A stretch of 64,000 nucleotides of DNA from Dicyema japonicum (GCA_011109175.1 RDEW01000005.1:248001-312000), one strand, 5' to 3'. Positions 32,452-45,559 are shown, counted from the first letter of the stretch. The notes: a model not told the origin generated them from the sequence alone. Translations and numbers: made by a program.

Positions 32452-33739
32452 GACCCCGAATTGGGGCACCAAGTGCCCCAAAAACAGGGGTTTTATAAAA
32501 CAGAGATTTTAAACATCAAAAATCAATTTTTAGAAAAATAATTAGTTAATTTATCCCCAGTTATCCTTTTACTTCTTACATTTTTCATAAAATTAAGTCG
32601 AAATTTCAGGAGATATGTAAAAAATTTTCTTCTCTAACTGATCAAGAGAATCTTGCGTTTCTCTTAGAATTGTTTCCATGTTATTTTTCTTTTTTTCGTT
32701 GTAAATATTATCAACGAATTCGTCACTTTCCCAATTCAATGTTTCGTCTACGGCATTGTTGATAATTTCTTCTGTAATGGTATCTTCAATTTTTACGAAA
32801 TCAGGAATCTTTTCAATTTGATTCCAACAATTAAATATTAAACTGGATCAAGTTTTTCCCAGCTTTTAGAAATTAGCAGAATTACATGACGAAGGTTTAT
32901 TTTGTTTATCAACCGTTTGAATTCATCATCATCCTCCTCAAAACACAAATACTGAATCAGATAATTTGAGTAATAATCTTTAAAGGTCTTGATAATTCCC
33001 ATATCCAATGGTTGCAAATACGGTGTTGTATTTTTTGGCAAAAATAAAAACTCAATATTTGAGCATTCAATAGTTTTATGACATCCCACATTAATCAAGC
33101 AATATTAATACTTTTCTGTTGATTGTATAAAATCTTTCATTTTATTCGAGTCAACCAGCTCATAAAAATATTTCCAGTCATCCAGCATTTTAAATCTGTC
33201 AAGCCAGCCGTTTGAAAGCTTTGAAAGTATCAAATCCAATTTTGAAGGCGTATATAAGGCAATTTTCTTTATGAAAGGACCTGATATTGGAACCTTATCT
33301 TCGCGTACTTTATGAAATATTTCAAAAACTTGATCATCGAATTTAGATTTCTCACAATAAGGCAGTTTCCTCATTCGTGTTTACAGTACCTTGTTTCAAG
33401 AAAAGGTACAATTGTTTTTTTTATTCGCGAAATCATGCCTTTACTAATTTTGTATTTTTTAATTATCTGTCTTTTAGATAATTTGTTCTTCAATATCAAT
33501 TTAGCAATCGTTAATATATAATTAAAATTATATATTTATTAATAAAATATAATTTTATTTACTTATAATTCCATTCCCCACAATTTTATAGTGCCCCAAA
33601 ATTTCCATATTTTTATCGATTTTCCATTTTAGTCTGCCAAAATGTTGGCCAATAAAAAAATGCCCCAAAATGCGGGGGTGCCCCAAAATCCGAGGGTGCC
33701 CCACCCCTGGGGTCTGCCCCAATTCGGGGTCTGACTGTA
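32452..33739 (-). mobile_element. pogo/Tigger-type DNA transposon with CENP-B-like and DDE remnants
   Basis: Terminal inverted repeats: GACCCCGAATTGGGGCA at 32,452-32,468 and its reverse complement within 33,715-33,739, where the outer end reads TACAGTCAGACCCCGAA on the minus strand. Two minus-strand frames remain. One (33,374-33,105), with VFEIFHKVREDKVPISGPF and LSNGWLDRFK, matches the CENP-B-type DNA-binding domain. The other (33,098-32,838), with FLFLPKNTTPYLQPLDMGII and KTFKDYYS, matches the C-terminal part of the DDE domain. The middle, including the first catalytic aspartates, is missing, so the copy is non-autonomous. Confidence 0.85.
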
Positions 33740-34104
33740 TTTGATTTGACATTGATTCTAATGTCAAAGCAATAAGCATATTCAATTGATGTTAGATTTG
33801 CTGGTATTACTTCACTTTGAATGGATTTTGTACCCAATCGTCATCAAATTTATCCCGAAAATATTTTGCAATGTCATCCTAAATAACCAAATGATTTTTA
33901 AATTTTGCGGAACCCAGGTTTGGAACCACTGTTTTAAACCAAACACGGACGATAACCCTGGATTTATTCAACCTGGAATATTCCAATTAATTAAATCTTT
34001 TTTAGCGGTAATATCAATTTATTTATTAACCCCGGATAAACCGAGAAAGAAGTCCATCCGGAATCAGCATAAAAGGTAAAAGACGTCAATTATTTGCAGT
34101 TGTG
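33740..34104. other. Intergenic with a hAT-like terminus
   Basis: GGAACCCAGGTTTGGAACCA at about 33,909-33,928 looks like the ends of hAT/Charlie-type elements (reverse: CAGTGGTTCCAAACCTGGG). I did not find the partner terminus. No gene seen. Confidence 0.3.
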
Positions 34105-34285
34105 GAAACCCCTCCAGTGGAGTGGGGGAGAGCAAATGATCCTTTTTCGTGCCTGTCTGACACTGGGCACCACCTAGAAAGGTGGATCACACGACGTCAC
34201 TTTAATAGGAAGGAAAAGAGCAGGAACGGAGAAAACAAACAAAACTTTAACCAATTAGCCACGTAGCACCACATGGCGGCACGCG
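34105..34285 (-). repeat. Dispersed repeat S2, inverted copy
   Basis: GTGGAAACCCCTCCAGTGGA, AAATGATCCTTTTTCGTGCC, GGTGGATCACAC, then AACAAACAAAACTTTAACCA and ATTAGCCACGT. It is the reverse complement of the copy at 15,690-15,865 over about 180 bp. Others: 16,020, 27,110, 44,930, 54,935 and 61,105. Confidence 0.75.
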
Positions 34286-34689
34286 GCGATTCCAAAAAAA
34301 GACATCAAAAGGTTGCACGCTACATTATTTAAATTATTTAAAAATTTACTTATAAATATAACATAATTAAAAAAAATCACCTACTGAAAGAAAAATATCG
34401 TACCTCGTTGAGAAACACTGAATTATATGACCCCAGTCTCCAATAGTCTTCAATAGCCTCCAAACTTTCCTTGAATATTCCACCAGCGACCAACTGCTCT
34501 CCGGAAGTGCCTTCTTTTGAACATTATAATTAGCGCGCGTCATGTGGTTCGCTGTTCCAACTTTGGAATTAGTCACACAGTGTAAAGGATCATTTGCTCA
34601 CTTCAACCCAAAAGAATGTCTTTCTTGGACAGCTCTCTCTGTAATACTCATTTGACTTTTTAAGAACGCTCTTAATCATCTCTGGAGAC

Positions 34690-36520
34690 ATTAAACTTAA
34701 TCCGGGACCAGCAAAATCTTTACATCTTTCAACTCAACATAAATGGATTGAGAGGAAAGATAACCGTGCTTAGAACTTTCCTATGAAATACGACTTCGAC
34801 GTGTGCCTTCTACAGGAGACGAAACTGACACACTCTTCCCCAATCAAACACTTCAGGATACACTGTTATCAGGAAGGATCGCCAGTTTGGCCGTGGAGGA
34901 GGAGTCATTACTCTCGTTAAAGTGAAATAGGGCACACAATAACGCCTTTGTATTATGATCCTCCATCTCCCGTGGAATACATTGGGATCTCAATTTGAAC
35001 AAACATGGGAAATTTTACAATTGTGAACATGTACATTCCCCTACCAGGTCCTGCTCAAAGGTGTTTACCCTCTCCCTGGAGGTGTTACATCAACACCATC
35101 ATTTGTTGATATGTGGCGACCTCAACGTGAAACACCGTCCTGGTACTAATGCCAAATCTCCTCTCTCTACTGGATAATTTCATAATCCTTAACGACTATC
35201 GGATGATCACAAGAACACATTATAGAGCTTTGCCTGAATTGACCCTTGCCACCCTTAACATTGCTTCTCTTGCCAATGTTTAGTGATTTATGACTTCCGG
35301 TGCGACCACAATCCTATTTTTATTCGGATGAAGAGTACGCTCATCTCTGAAATAAGACGAAACACTTTGTTGGATTACAGAAACGTTAATTGGAAAAATT
35401 TTGCTCAATATGTAGACATAAACTTTGCTCAATATGTGGCAAATTTCGACGCAGTACGTTTCAAGTCACTTGATAATACAGTTTCCTATGTTAACAGAAA
35501 TATCCAGAAGGCAGTGAATTTATTTATCAGAGAAAGATCAATCAAATCCCACATTAAACGTTTTGACCACAAAAGGAAGATTATAAATGAACGTAATCGA
35601 CTCAAAAGCATTTAAAGGCCACCATCAGAAGTTAGATAACGAATTCGAGTGCTGGATAGCGAAATAAAGAAAATTTCTAAAAAAGGAAGTAAATGAATGG
35701 AGAAAAATCACTTCCGTGTTTAACAAACATAGATCCCTTTCAGTCACGTGGAAGACTTTTCAAGATCAAAAACCCTGAGCGACCAATATCCCTATATGCG
35801 CATTGTCAAAAATTTTTGAAAAAATGGTCTTGGACCGCATCTTCCCATATTTACCTAAAGAATCCTTGAGAAAGATCTATCTACAAGTACGCACTTGCAA
35901 ACCCTCACAAACTTTACTATGGCGGGACTTGAGTCAAAGCATAAGCACCTCAAAACTTTATTGTGTTTGGTTGACATCCGCAGGGCTTTTGATTCGGTCC
36001 CCAGAAAAATCTCAACGAGGAAAATGTACTGCTCAGTAATCCCCAATATTTTTAAAAAATGACTCTGGAACTTTCTCACTGGTAGAAGAGAAAATTCGTA
36101 ACAAAACCGGTCTCAAAAATTTCTTCTAAACGGGGTGCCTCAGGGTTCCCCTTGTCACCGTCGCTTTTTAACTTATTCTTGCACGATACTCTAATTGATT
36201 CGGACGAAAATTCGATAACCCTTGCGTATGCAGATGACATAATTTATGCTTGCAAGGATATATGTGCTACGACAGCTACGAACAAATTGTAAACTATTCT
36301 GGACAGATTTCATGGTTGAAAAGAAATTAAATGTCAACGTCCACAAAAATCCTCGACCTCTCTTTTACGTCAGCCAGAAGGCTAAAAGTTATTCCGCCGA
36401 ACTATTTTGGATGATAAACTATTCCAACCAAGAGACAAGCTAAGATTCTGGGAGTAGCACTAGTCAATCGCACACCTGGTTGAAATGCGACTGAACCACA
36501 GCCACGGAGAGAGATCCTCT
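34690..36520 (+). mobile_element. LINE with endonuclease and RT, frameshifted (Jockey/CR1-like)
   Basis: Endonuclease: FVDMWRPQRETPSW is the frameshifted form of a GDLN block, and YDFRCDHNPIFIRMKS is a 'SDHNPI' motif. Then RT: MSKIFEKMVLDRIFPYLP, RAFDSVPRKI, NGVPQGSP and TLAYADDIIYACKD. A tandem duplication at about 35,399-35,440 repeats NFAQYV twice. There is no intact frame. Confidence 0.8.
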
Positions 36521-36559
36521 ATTTTAAGGAACTTTCACGAAAGCCATAATGTTTATAGC

Positions 36560-39290
36560 TCCGCATGTGCAACATTCATATAAACAATATTTATAGTCAA
36601 TCTCTTCCATCTTCCTCTGTCGAATGCTAGTGATCACAATTCGTTCAGGTCCCCGTCTTTAGATTTTTTCTTTCACGATTTAGATCTTTGTTTAAGGCAG
36701 TCGGAAGTGTCGATCTAGGTCGTCCGCGAAAGGGTTTGTCGCAACTGTCAAAGTAATCTTCCACCGCTTTGTTAGCGGGTGCGTCTGGGTTCATTCTTAA
36801 TAGATGCTCAAATAGCCTCCACCGGGCATCTAACACATCCTTGCTGATGTACGAACACATACACTTGTTATAAATACCAGTGATTGAAATTCTACGTGGC
36901 CACTCCATTCCGTGTAAGCTTCTTAGTTGCCTTCTATGGAACGAATCCAGTTTCGATAGTTCGTTGAAGGAACTTCCCTAGGTCCCAGCGTTGTAAAGTA
37001 GAATCGGTTTCACAAAGGCGTTGTAAAACCTGCATCTGATATCATTTCCAAGTCTTTTGGCTTTTAACCATCCTTTCCTCAGTTTAGCCATTGTCGCATT
37101 TGCCAGTGTTTTCCTCTTTAGTACATCTTTAACGTCTCCTAGTAGAGATCCGAATTTATTAGTACATCTCTATCTTTCATGAGTAATATCGTCCTCTCTT
37201 TTGATTTCCGTAATTTCAGTTTTGTTAACATTTACGCTTAGAAATTATTTCTCAAGCTCCGCAGGTGCATTTTCTAGTAGGTGTTGAGAGCGGTCACGTC
37301 CCGTGATACGAAATTCACATCATCCGCATAAAATGTCTCTTCTATGTCTCCTATATAGCATTTACAAAGATCGTGAAGTGCAGATTCAAGGTATATGGTG
37401 AATAGTAAAAGGGAGAGGGAATCACCCTGGGGTGTCCCAATCGTTGTTTTGAAACTGCGGGAAGTTTCTCCTTCTGTCCTCACAGATAATCTTGTGTTCG
37501 CAAGTAGTAGTCTGATTATCCTAACCGACGATTCATCCAATATTCGCTCAAGTACATTCATCAGTTTCTGTCTGTTTATTGAGTCAAAAGCTCTGGAGAG
37601 ATCTATTCTCAACACGGTCTTTGAGCTCTTAAATCTTTGGTGCGTTGCCAGCGCCATCTATGGCTTTATACAATGTCTGCCGTAGACCTCCCTTCTTGGA
37701 ACCCACTTTGACTTGCTGGTAGGTATAGATCCGCCACACCTTTTATCCACTTAGTGCAATCTTTGCCAGCACCTTGCGTATCGAGTTCAGAAGTATGATC
37801 GGCGGAGATTTTCTACTGGTCCTTTTGCTTTGTTCGGTTTTTGTATGGGTATTAATAATCAATTTCCAAGTCCTAGATCGGTATTGGTTACAAAGATGTC
37901 ATTTAAGGTTTTTGCAATTGTCTCGCTAAGTTTTTTTAACCCATATCTATATCTTAAAAGCTTAGGGCTTATGTTGTCTGGCCCAGCACTCTTGTTATTC
38001 TTTAATTTATTTAGAGCTGATTCCACTTCTTCCATCGTGATTAAATTTTTTAGTGCCCTCGGATCTTCCTGAAAAAAGGGAAAGTCTTTATTTTCTGTAT
38101 TCAACAATATTTCAAGGTGTCGTGCAATCAATTCGGCTTTTTCTTCTGGAATACCCACGAATTTTTTTCTTTGTATTTGATGTGAAGGACTTTTCGTCCT
38201 TTCTTTGTCCGCATCAGCCGCAAACATCCTTGAATTGTCCTTTAGGCATTCCACATATTTTAATAGGGATGTGATAATTTCCCGTGAATGTTGTCTGTTC
38301 ATCTTTTTGATTTTTTTCATTTTAGTTCCCTTTTTTGGATTTTAAGCTCTTTTTATACTCTCGTCTGACGTGTTTGCCGCTTTTATCCCTAGCTCTTTGC
38401 AATGCTTTGCCATATCTGGCACGTTCGGGTGGTAATCCAATTTTAGGGCGTGATGATTTCGAACTCCAAGGCATATATAGGCAGACTTAAAGATTACCTG
38501 TTCTGTTTGATCCCACATAATTCGTACTAATGATTCCGGTGGGTTTTCTCCATGAGAGTCTCGATTTGTTCGTGATATTTAGCCCTACAGGTGGGCTCTA
38601 ACCACAATTTTCTGTTTGAAAGTATATATTGGGCTATTGTCTTCGCGTTTTCAATATATTTTTCCGTCAGATGTTTTTTGCAAACAGTTTTGGAATAACG
38701 ATCCTATAGTCGCTGTCAGTTGTTGTCCCCTGGTAGGTGTTATCAGACTTTTGTACATCATTTAGTAGGTGTTTATCAGACTTTCGGCAGATAATGTAGT
38801 CGATTTGATTATATATTCACAGTCTCCTCGAGAGAGTTTTTTCTTTGTCTGTGCCATGTCGTCTTGTGTCGAGCTGAGTGCGTGGAGGCCGTGTTGCACA
38901 GGAATAGGCAATTTGCCTCGCAGAAGTTCATTAGAGAGGCTCCAGATGCATTTCTCCTTCCGCGCCCGTGTCTTTTAATAGAGGATTCTTCGGGTCCCAT
39001 TCGTTTTTCGGCCTTTGTATTCATATCTCCCGCAACAAAGACAAGGGACGAGGAAGCATTATTAGAGTATGTGCTCGATAGTTCTGAGTAGAATTCCTCG
39101 AGCTAACCGGGGTCCATTTTCGATTTTTGTCTTTTGTAGGCAACCAATGAATATTTTGTATTTCTCAAAATCTTCACAAAGTACTTTCCTTGTCCAATCT
39201 TTCGAGATTCCACGTACGTTAAACGTCATTAGCCTGAGTTCTCGATTGTATAATAAGTTTTTTTTAAACATGTGTAACAGAGCCACGTCA
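36560..39290 (-). mobile_element. Near full-length family I LINE (endonuclease plus RT), frameshifted
   Basis: Minus-strand order: RLMTFNVRGISKDWTRKVLC and GCLQKTKI (endonuclease start, about 39,240), CNTASTHSARHKTTW, then RT with KNNKSAGPDNISPKLLR, RIDLSRAFDSINRQKLMNVL, GTPQGDSLSLLLFTIYLESA and TFYADDVNFVS, and a C-terminal region with RWRLFEHLLRMNPDAPANKA and FRGRPRSTLP. It is the same family as the copy at 2.6-5.6 kb (RAFDSVDRRRL, YADDVDFIS, RWRLFGHILRLD). Several frameshifts are present. Confidence 0.85.
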
Positions 39291-39329
39291 CCAGCTCAAC
39301 CGATAAGAGATCCCTTGTGTAGATAATTA

Positions 39330-39610
39330 AAGTCTGCGTAAGGTAAAACATAGTGTCCTGATCTATGGTAGTAGGCAAGTCGTGTAGAAATAAGTTAAAT
39401 AGGAACGGAGATAAAGGGGAACCTTTTGTGACCCCGTGTGGGAGTATCCTTAATTTTGAAAAAGTCTTATTGATCCGGACTCTTCTTCCTCCACCAGTTA
39501 AAAAAACTTTTCACCCATAGCATGATGTTCGGATGTAAATTTGAATTTAAGATCTTCTTCGTTAAGTGTCCCCAGAGTCGATAGCCTTCTGTATATCGAT
39601 CGATGCCAAA
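39330..39610 (-). mobile_element. LINE RT fragment
   Basis: The minus strand has a motif A-like ASIDIQKAIDS near 39,590 and GVTKGSPLSPFLFNLFLHDL near 39,410. It is cut off before the catalytic YADD box. Confidence 0.65.
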
Positions 39611-39930
39611 GCCGTTGAGTCATTGCTTAAATGAACGGTTTGAGCAAATATCAGTTCATTGTGAGGATGTTTGTTTCAGTACAAATTACCTTCTTTTTAT
39701 TGATAACCTGAATATGTATGCTCGACTGTTATGGGCATCATTCCATTTCTTGCAGAAGAAGTGCAGGACGATTCCAAGACATAAGGCAATTAACGGAATT
39801 GTTAAGCGAGTCCTGAAATCTGCTGGATATCTCTTAATACCTGAACCATTTGGAATCTGCTGGATATCCCTTTATACCTGAACCAGTTGACCCGGAAAGT
39901 GGAGACGGAAAACGTATTTTAATTACGTTA
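39600..39930 (+). mobile_element. Composite of family IV RT piece and family III C-terminal piece
   Basis: 39,640-39,740 is nearly the same DNA as 50,770-50,865 (GGTTTGAGCAAATA, CAGTTCATTGTGAGG), the catalytic region of the family IV element. From about 39,765 the frame PRHKAINGIVKRVLKSAGYL matches PRHKALNEIVRRAMDAAGYS of the element at 10.7 kb. A 35-bp piece (CTGCTGGATATC...) is then duplicated in tandem. Confidence 0.65.
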
Positions 39931-39939
39931 ACAATCCAC

Positions 39940-41530
39940 AATTGACATCAAAGAGAAAATCATGGTTACTGAGTCGAAAGCCTTTTTAACGTCAATCCAT
40001 GCTGCATAAAGTCCAAATCTGTTGACTGTTAAATGACTAATTCACCAGAGCCTGTTCCTTAGCACCTTGGCATCTCCTCCTAGTGCCGATTTGATTTTCA
40101 GTAAGTAGATCAAATGCTTCCGCATAGTTAGCTTCATATTAATGCATTTCATCATGAGTTTATATAAAGATGCATGTAATCGGGCGGAAATCTTTTGGAG
40201 ACTCAGGGGCAGTGCATTTTGGGATCAAATAAGTGAGTCCACTGAAAAACCACTTTCCAGGCACACATTTTCCTTCCACAACTCTACTCATCACATTAAA
40301 TATTGAGTCATGCAAAGACGTGAACTTCTTAACAAAAAAGTTGAAAACTCCATCGCAGCCTGGGGCTTTCCAGTTAGGCAGATATTTAATTGTTTTATTA
40401 AACTCATTTCTATTAAATCCAACAAATACATTCTCGACGCCGGTTATTCTTTTTTCAAAATTGACCCTCTCTAAACATACATTTTTTTTTCAAACGTCTT
40501 TCCAAAAGTCTGCACATTTTTCATTATCAATAGACGCAGTAACATTATTTGCCGTAGGGATTAGGTTTCTGTAAAATGATCTTAGATTTAATTCGAAGTT
40601 TAGATTATCAAGGCGGAATTTTTCGCGGGACTCAGATACACACAATTTCTTTTCGAGAATTTTAATTTTATCTTCAATGTACGAAATAATCCTCCCTCTT
40701 TCACCTTGATTTTTAGTATCTTACTAAGGATAATGCGTGGTAGGCCATAGGTTTTTCCTCTGATGACAAAGTCTTTATAAAATTTTTTTTAATTAGCAAA
40801 AAAAAGGATTTCCACTTTTCGATTTTTCTACTTATATTCTCATTTTATTTTGATGGCTCATTTTTTCACTGAAATAATCTGACATGTAGCTTGACCAGCA
40901 TAAATAAGAGTAGAAATTTGATCCATAGAAATTATAGAGTTCTTTTAACCCATTGGCTAATGACACAGTTTAAACACTCCAATAAGTTTTTGTCAATCTT
41001 GATATAAGGAATCTTTTTGGTTCGGGGTCTCGAGCTTTGTTCAATTTGCAATTATCAATTGTTCCATAAATGTGCGTCGGCAGTGATCGTAAAATTTAGG
41101 ATCCAGGGACGGTGAAGACATATCAGGCTTAGAATCTGGGGTCACCTTCGAATTTTATTTCTTCTCCAAACTTAGTCTTGAACCCCTCCAAGAGAATAGC
41201 TTATCTACCTCTGGGGACACGACCCAGTCTAGAGCGCGTGCTTTCAATAACTGAGGCAGCCATTGTTTTCGACATTAGCTGTTGAGGAAAATATTATTGC
41301 TCGTAGAACCTGAAATTTCATGTTTGTTTCGCTGAGGACGAATCCTAGAAGCATCCACGTCGGAAACATGTCGGACAAGCTAGGTGGCCGTTCGATTTGG
41401 GTTTTCTTTTACTCAATTCGGCACAGAAGTCCGCATAATCCGATGAATTTAGATGGTTCTTATAAACATCAACAACAACCATTAGCCAGCAACGTGCATT
41501 ATCATTTAAAGAGAATAAATTAATAACTAG
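39940..41530 (-). mobile_element. LINE remnant with endonuclease and RT
   Basis: Minus strand: an endonuclease-like VVVDVYKNHLNSSDYADFCA near 41,470, then RT pieces FRPITCM (about 40,170) and AAWIDVKKAFDSVTM (about 39,990). Stops throughout. The order runs from the right end leftwards. Confidence 0.65.
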
Positions 41531-41990
41531 TTCTCGAAAGTGAGGTGTTAGATAGTATTTCTTTCATTGATTTGGAAGCGGTCAGAGGTATGCTAATATC
41601 GAATTAATAATCCTACCGTCAGTGATTAAAGATGAACTTCTAAATTTTGATTGTTTTGATGACTTTGAGATAACAGACGATTGGGTTTGGCTACTAGTTT
41701 CTATCGTTTGATTCACTAAAGTATTTTTTATGAAAAATGAATAATTCGAAGTTGCGTCTAATTGGGAAGTTCGTCGGTTTCAAGAAACAAATCTTGGACA
41801 AATTTTATCTTAACTTAGTTGATCATGAATTTACAATATTTAAAAGAATGAGCTGTTTGCAATACTATTAACTGGCTTCTCAGGCAGTTAACGTGTTTAA
41901 ATAGTCCGGAATCTAAAATGCATTTTATAGTATACGGAATCGTGCGATTTATGCGATAATTTTCCATAAATTAAAAATCGCTCATAAATA

Positions 41991-44772
41991 TTAATATGGA
42001 ATCTTATAGTTCTTGTCGACCTCAATAATTTTTGCATTTGGCTCTAAAATTATAAAAATATGAAAACCATAATTCATTATTACTTCCCCAAATAAATCTT
42101 TCTCAGGGATATCTGATAATTTTTTATAATCGATGTCAATTTCTATATCTTTAGGATTTTCAGAATAATCCCCAATGTCTAAAATATGTTTTTATTATTT
42201 ACCTCTTGCTTTCTTAATTAAGTCTTCAGAGTCTATTTCATGAGTCAATTAAAATGTTTACCTATTAATTTATCACTGTCGATGTCGAAGAATTCTGTAT
42301 CACCAATCAAAATTTCAACTTCTTTACTTGGAATCTTATCATACTTGTCAATATATTCTCCTTTTGGTTCTTAAAATCATAAATAACAAAACCTTTATTA
42401 ATTATTACTTCTCCAATTTCATCTTTCCCATCAGTATCTGATAATGCTTTATAATCAATGTCAATTTCTACATCTTTAGGATATTCATCATAATCTTCAT
42501 CTAACATAGGAGGAATTTGTTTATCTCTTCTTTTTTCTATTAAGTCAACTTTTTCGTCGTAAATAAGTATTTCTATATCTTTAGTATTCTTCAATGTTCT
42601 TTGAATTTTTCATTTTCTATTTTACGATTCACTAATTTATTTACCATTTATTTTTTCAATAACATTATCTGAGAATATTTCTATTAACATTAATTTTACG
42701 AATATTACTTGATTCGTATATATTTACTTCAATGTCCTTTAAAACTCTATCCTCTCATAAATATTTTCCCATGACTAAATGTTGGATAAACGATCATATA
42801 TCGCAAGTAAGCAAATTTAGTGCTAATTGATGTTCATTTTTCTGCAAAATTTGGCAGATTTTTATAATTTGTCCCTAAAAAATATGAATAATTACTTTAT
42901 CGCTAAAGTCCCCATTCAAAATTTCGTTATACATTTTTTAGTTTAATTATATCATGGATAACTGATATTTCGTCGAGATGTTTCATTATTAAGTTTAAAA
43001 TATTTATATTTCCTTGTTTTTCTGTTTCAGAAGTATTTAAGTTTATATTCAATCCGCGCAGTTTATCCCCGTTTTCTGCAAAATTATCAATGATTATGCC
43101 TATTCGGTAATTGAAATTTTCCAAAAATCTATTTTCAACGGAATCAGTCACTTTACTTGAATATCGAAATTTTCGACCTTGGAATCATATTACAATATAC
43201 ATTAATCTTTTCTAAAATCACATGTGATGACTTTGGTCTGCTAATATCTTCTCTCTGTTCCAATTTTTTTCATAGTTGATCAATGATTTTATTATTTTCT
43301 TCAATAATTTTGTCCTTATTTTTATTGCACTCTTCGTTAGCTGTGTTTATTAGACTTTAATAACTATCCGAAACGTCATAAGTATCGATGTCTTTTTCTT
43401 TGATAGTCCTTACATCTGAAGACTGTCCGGGATCACTTAACCTTAAGTTAATTCAACCACGTGGACTAACTTATCACTTAGGAATAAAATAATGTCATTT
43501 TTCTTTGAATCTTCTTTATTAAGATCAGCATTTAGGGTTTGTAACTTTAAAATTGTTTCCTTCTTCATGGCTATTTGATCTTTCAGGTATTCAATTAATA
43601 AATCTTTCACATTTAGAGAATCCGACAAGTTTTATTAGAAATTATCTTTTTGTTGGTCGATGGCTTGAATTTTAACTTCACTTATCAGATTTTCAATGTT
43701 CAAAATGAGATCATGCTTTTTATAACGAACCAAAACTAACCTTTTCCGCATTATCTTGCTGACTTTCTACAAAATGCATCAATTCATTTTTCTATGTTAT
43801 ATAATCTAATACTATTTTCGAGCAGTGCAAGCAGTAGAACGATTTTGAGGACAAAATTTGAATCTGAAATAAATATATAATTCAACGATTTTTTGAAGGT
43901 ATTTATTGTGGGATCTTGCCGATTCGAGTTCATTTAGAATTATTCGATATTTATTCTCGAAGTCATAATTAAAATTCTAATTTACTACTACAACTATACC
44001 AGAAACTTTTCTTCAAACAGTACTCTAATAGTTTTGTTTAGCTCAAACATTTCTGTTGTAATCCAATATTTATTGTTGGCCATCACATTTATATTGCATA
44101 ACAACTCATCCTTGTGGGTGCTTTCGGAGGTACAAATGCCTGCTATTCAAATTTATACTTGTACATTTAAAGTCATCAATATGCCTTAAAAAGGCCTCGA
44201 TTCTTTTTCTCAGAAAGTCATTTTGGATTTTCATATCTATGAGAATTTTTAGTTGCGAGCTATTGGATTTTTCCCAAAATGAATTTAGAGATATCTGAGA
44301 ATGTAATTCTTCCAATGTCGTAAATTCTGATATAACTTCATAGTATTTCTGACTAACTGATGTAAACTCTTCTTTTTTCTCTTCATTTTTAAGTTGGACT
44401 TCTTCATTTGCTGACTAAACTAAGATAACTAGGAATACAAAAATCAGCTTCTTCATTGCTTCGTTGTCCAAAAGTAGAATCTCGTTGTCAATTTGAGACC
44501 AATTCAAATCCTTTTCTAGCTCAACAATCTAAATAAACACAAATTTATACTTTTTTTTCTGTTGTTTTAGGCACGTGGTTTCGTATTTTTTGATAATAGT
44601 TTCAATCATTTGTTGCTGTGTGTGATTATTAGTGATTAATTAAGTTTTTTGTGCTATAATCTTCTGAAATATTTTTCTTTAAATTATTGACCCAATTACG
44701 CTTTCGTGAAACACATGTTTAATGTAATTTTCAAATTGGCGACTGATGTCTGAATAATCACATCCTCTTCAT
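41991..44772 (-). pseudogene. 5'-truncated paralog of the 17-27 kb coiled-coil/repeat gene
   Basis: Exons match copy A one for one (SFWEKSNSSQLKILIDMKIQ, LRKRIEAFLRHIDDFKC, LIEYLKDQIAMKKETILKLQ), again with 21-30 nt introns. The repeat part has a first unit (42,594-42,385, DYDEYPKDVEIDIDYKALSD), one complete EPKGEYIDKYDK unit, and a last partial unit ending in a TAA at 41,991-41,993. Lesions: the first exons are absent, replaced by a dispersed repeat at about 44,780, and an in-frame TGA stands at 43,270-43,272 where copy A implies GAG. Copy B keeps frames that copy A has lost, so the two decayed independently. Confidence 0.7.
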
Positions 44773-44799
44773 ACTTCAATTGATCCAAAATGCTTGGTG

Positions 44800-45020
44800 G
44801 CTTGACGAGTGATGCTGTCATCATTAATACCTCACTTTGGAACTTGATTATTCATAAGGACTCACACGCAGCATATAGAAAAATCCATATAACTCAGGAA
44901 ATGGCTAATGTCTGGCTTACATATGATTAATAAGCATAACTTTTCTTAATCCACATGACACACAATACCAGCCTGTATCAAAAAATGATTTCTCTCTTCG
45001 CTAATCCAGTGGGGTTATAA
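44800..45020 (+). repeat. Dispersed repeats S1 and S2, partial
   Basis: GACGAGTGATGCTGTCATCA with CATAAGGACTCACACGCAGC (S1), then CCAGCCTGTATC and ATCCAGTGGGG (S2). The arrangement is as at 26,940-27,245. Confidence 0.55.
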
Positions 45021-45239
45021 TGACCCTTGTGAAAGTGCTGACATTATTGTAATTAATTTATTTAACTCTACTCTTGAATAAGGGAAATATTACCACGTGT
45101 TGTAGTCATCGAGTTTCTCGGACAATTTTATATTTCAAACGTCAATTTCTGATCCTTACTAAAATCATTATACTATTCGTTACGATCATCTGTCAATTGA
45201 GTTTCTTTTTTAACAGTTGTAACTTCCGTCTTTTGTTCG

Positions 45240-45460
45240 TTCATTTCAAAAACCATTCCGCGAATACTCCGGGAGCATGATTTATAATAGTCTTGATCTT
45301 TTTTATCTCCTCCGAAACAAAGTCTACGTCATCCGCGTAAATTAGTTCTGAGATCGAAGTCGGCCCAGTTTTGTCTCGTAGGTCCCGAAGGGCGGCTTCC
45401 AGATAGACAACAAATAGTAGTAAAAATCGCATTGAGGAGTGCCAATATGTGTCTCAAATT
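45240..45460 (-). mobile_element. Family I LINE RT fragment (catalytic box)
   Basis: Minus strand: LLLFVVYLEAALRDLRDKTG, ELIYADDVDFVSEEIKK and APGVFAEWFLK, followed by NEQKTEVTTVKKE. The closest match in the window is the element at 2.6-5.6 kb. Confidence 0.8.
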
Positions 45461-45559
45461 TACAAGATCACTCTGAACCTAACCAGACCAAAATTAATAG
45501 CTGCCTAATAATCCTCTTGTTCGGATTAATAACACCAGAGACCACGATTACACAAACTA

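Larger units (their letters stand above)
41530..45120. repeat. Segmental duplication, short copy (B)
   Basis: Homologous to 16,710-27,330. It keeps both non-coding flanks and the coiled-coil exons. It has only one complete 83-residue unit plus diverged first and last units, and lacks the segment corresponding to about 26,412-26,940 of copy A. Confidence 0.85.

Noticed and set aside
33786-34079. 97-residue + strand protein next to the pogo element
   Set aside because: Composition is random-like, it overlaps a hAT-like terminus, and it has no family features.
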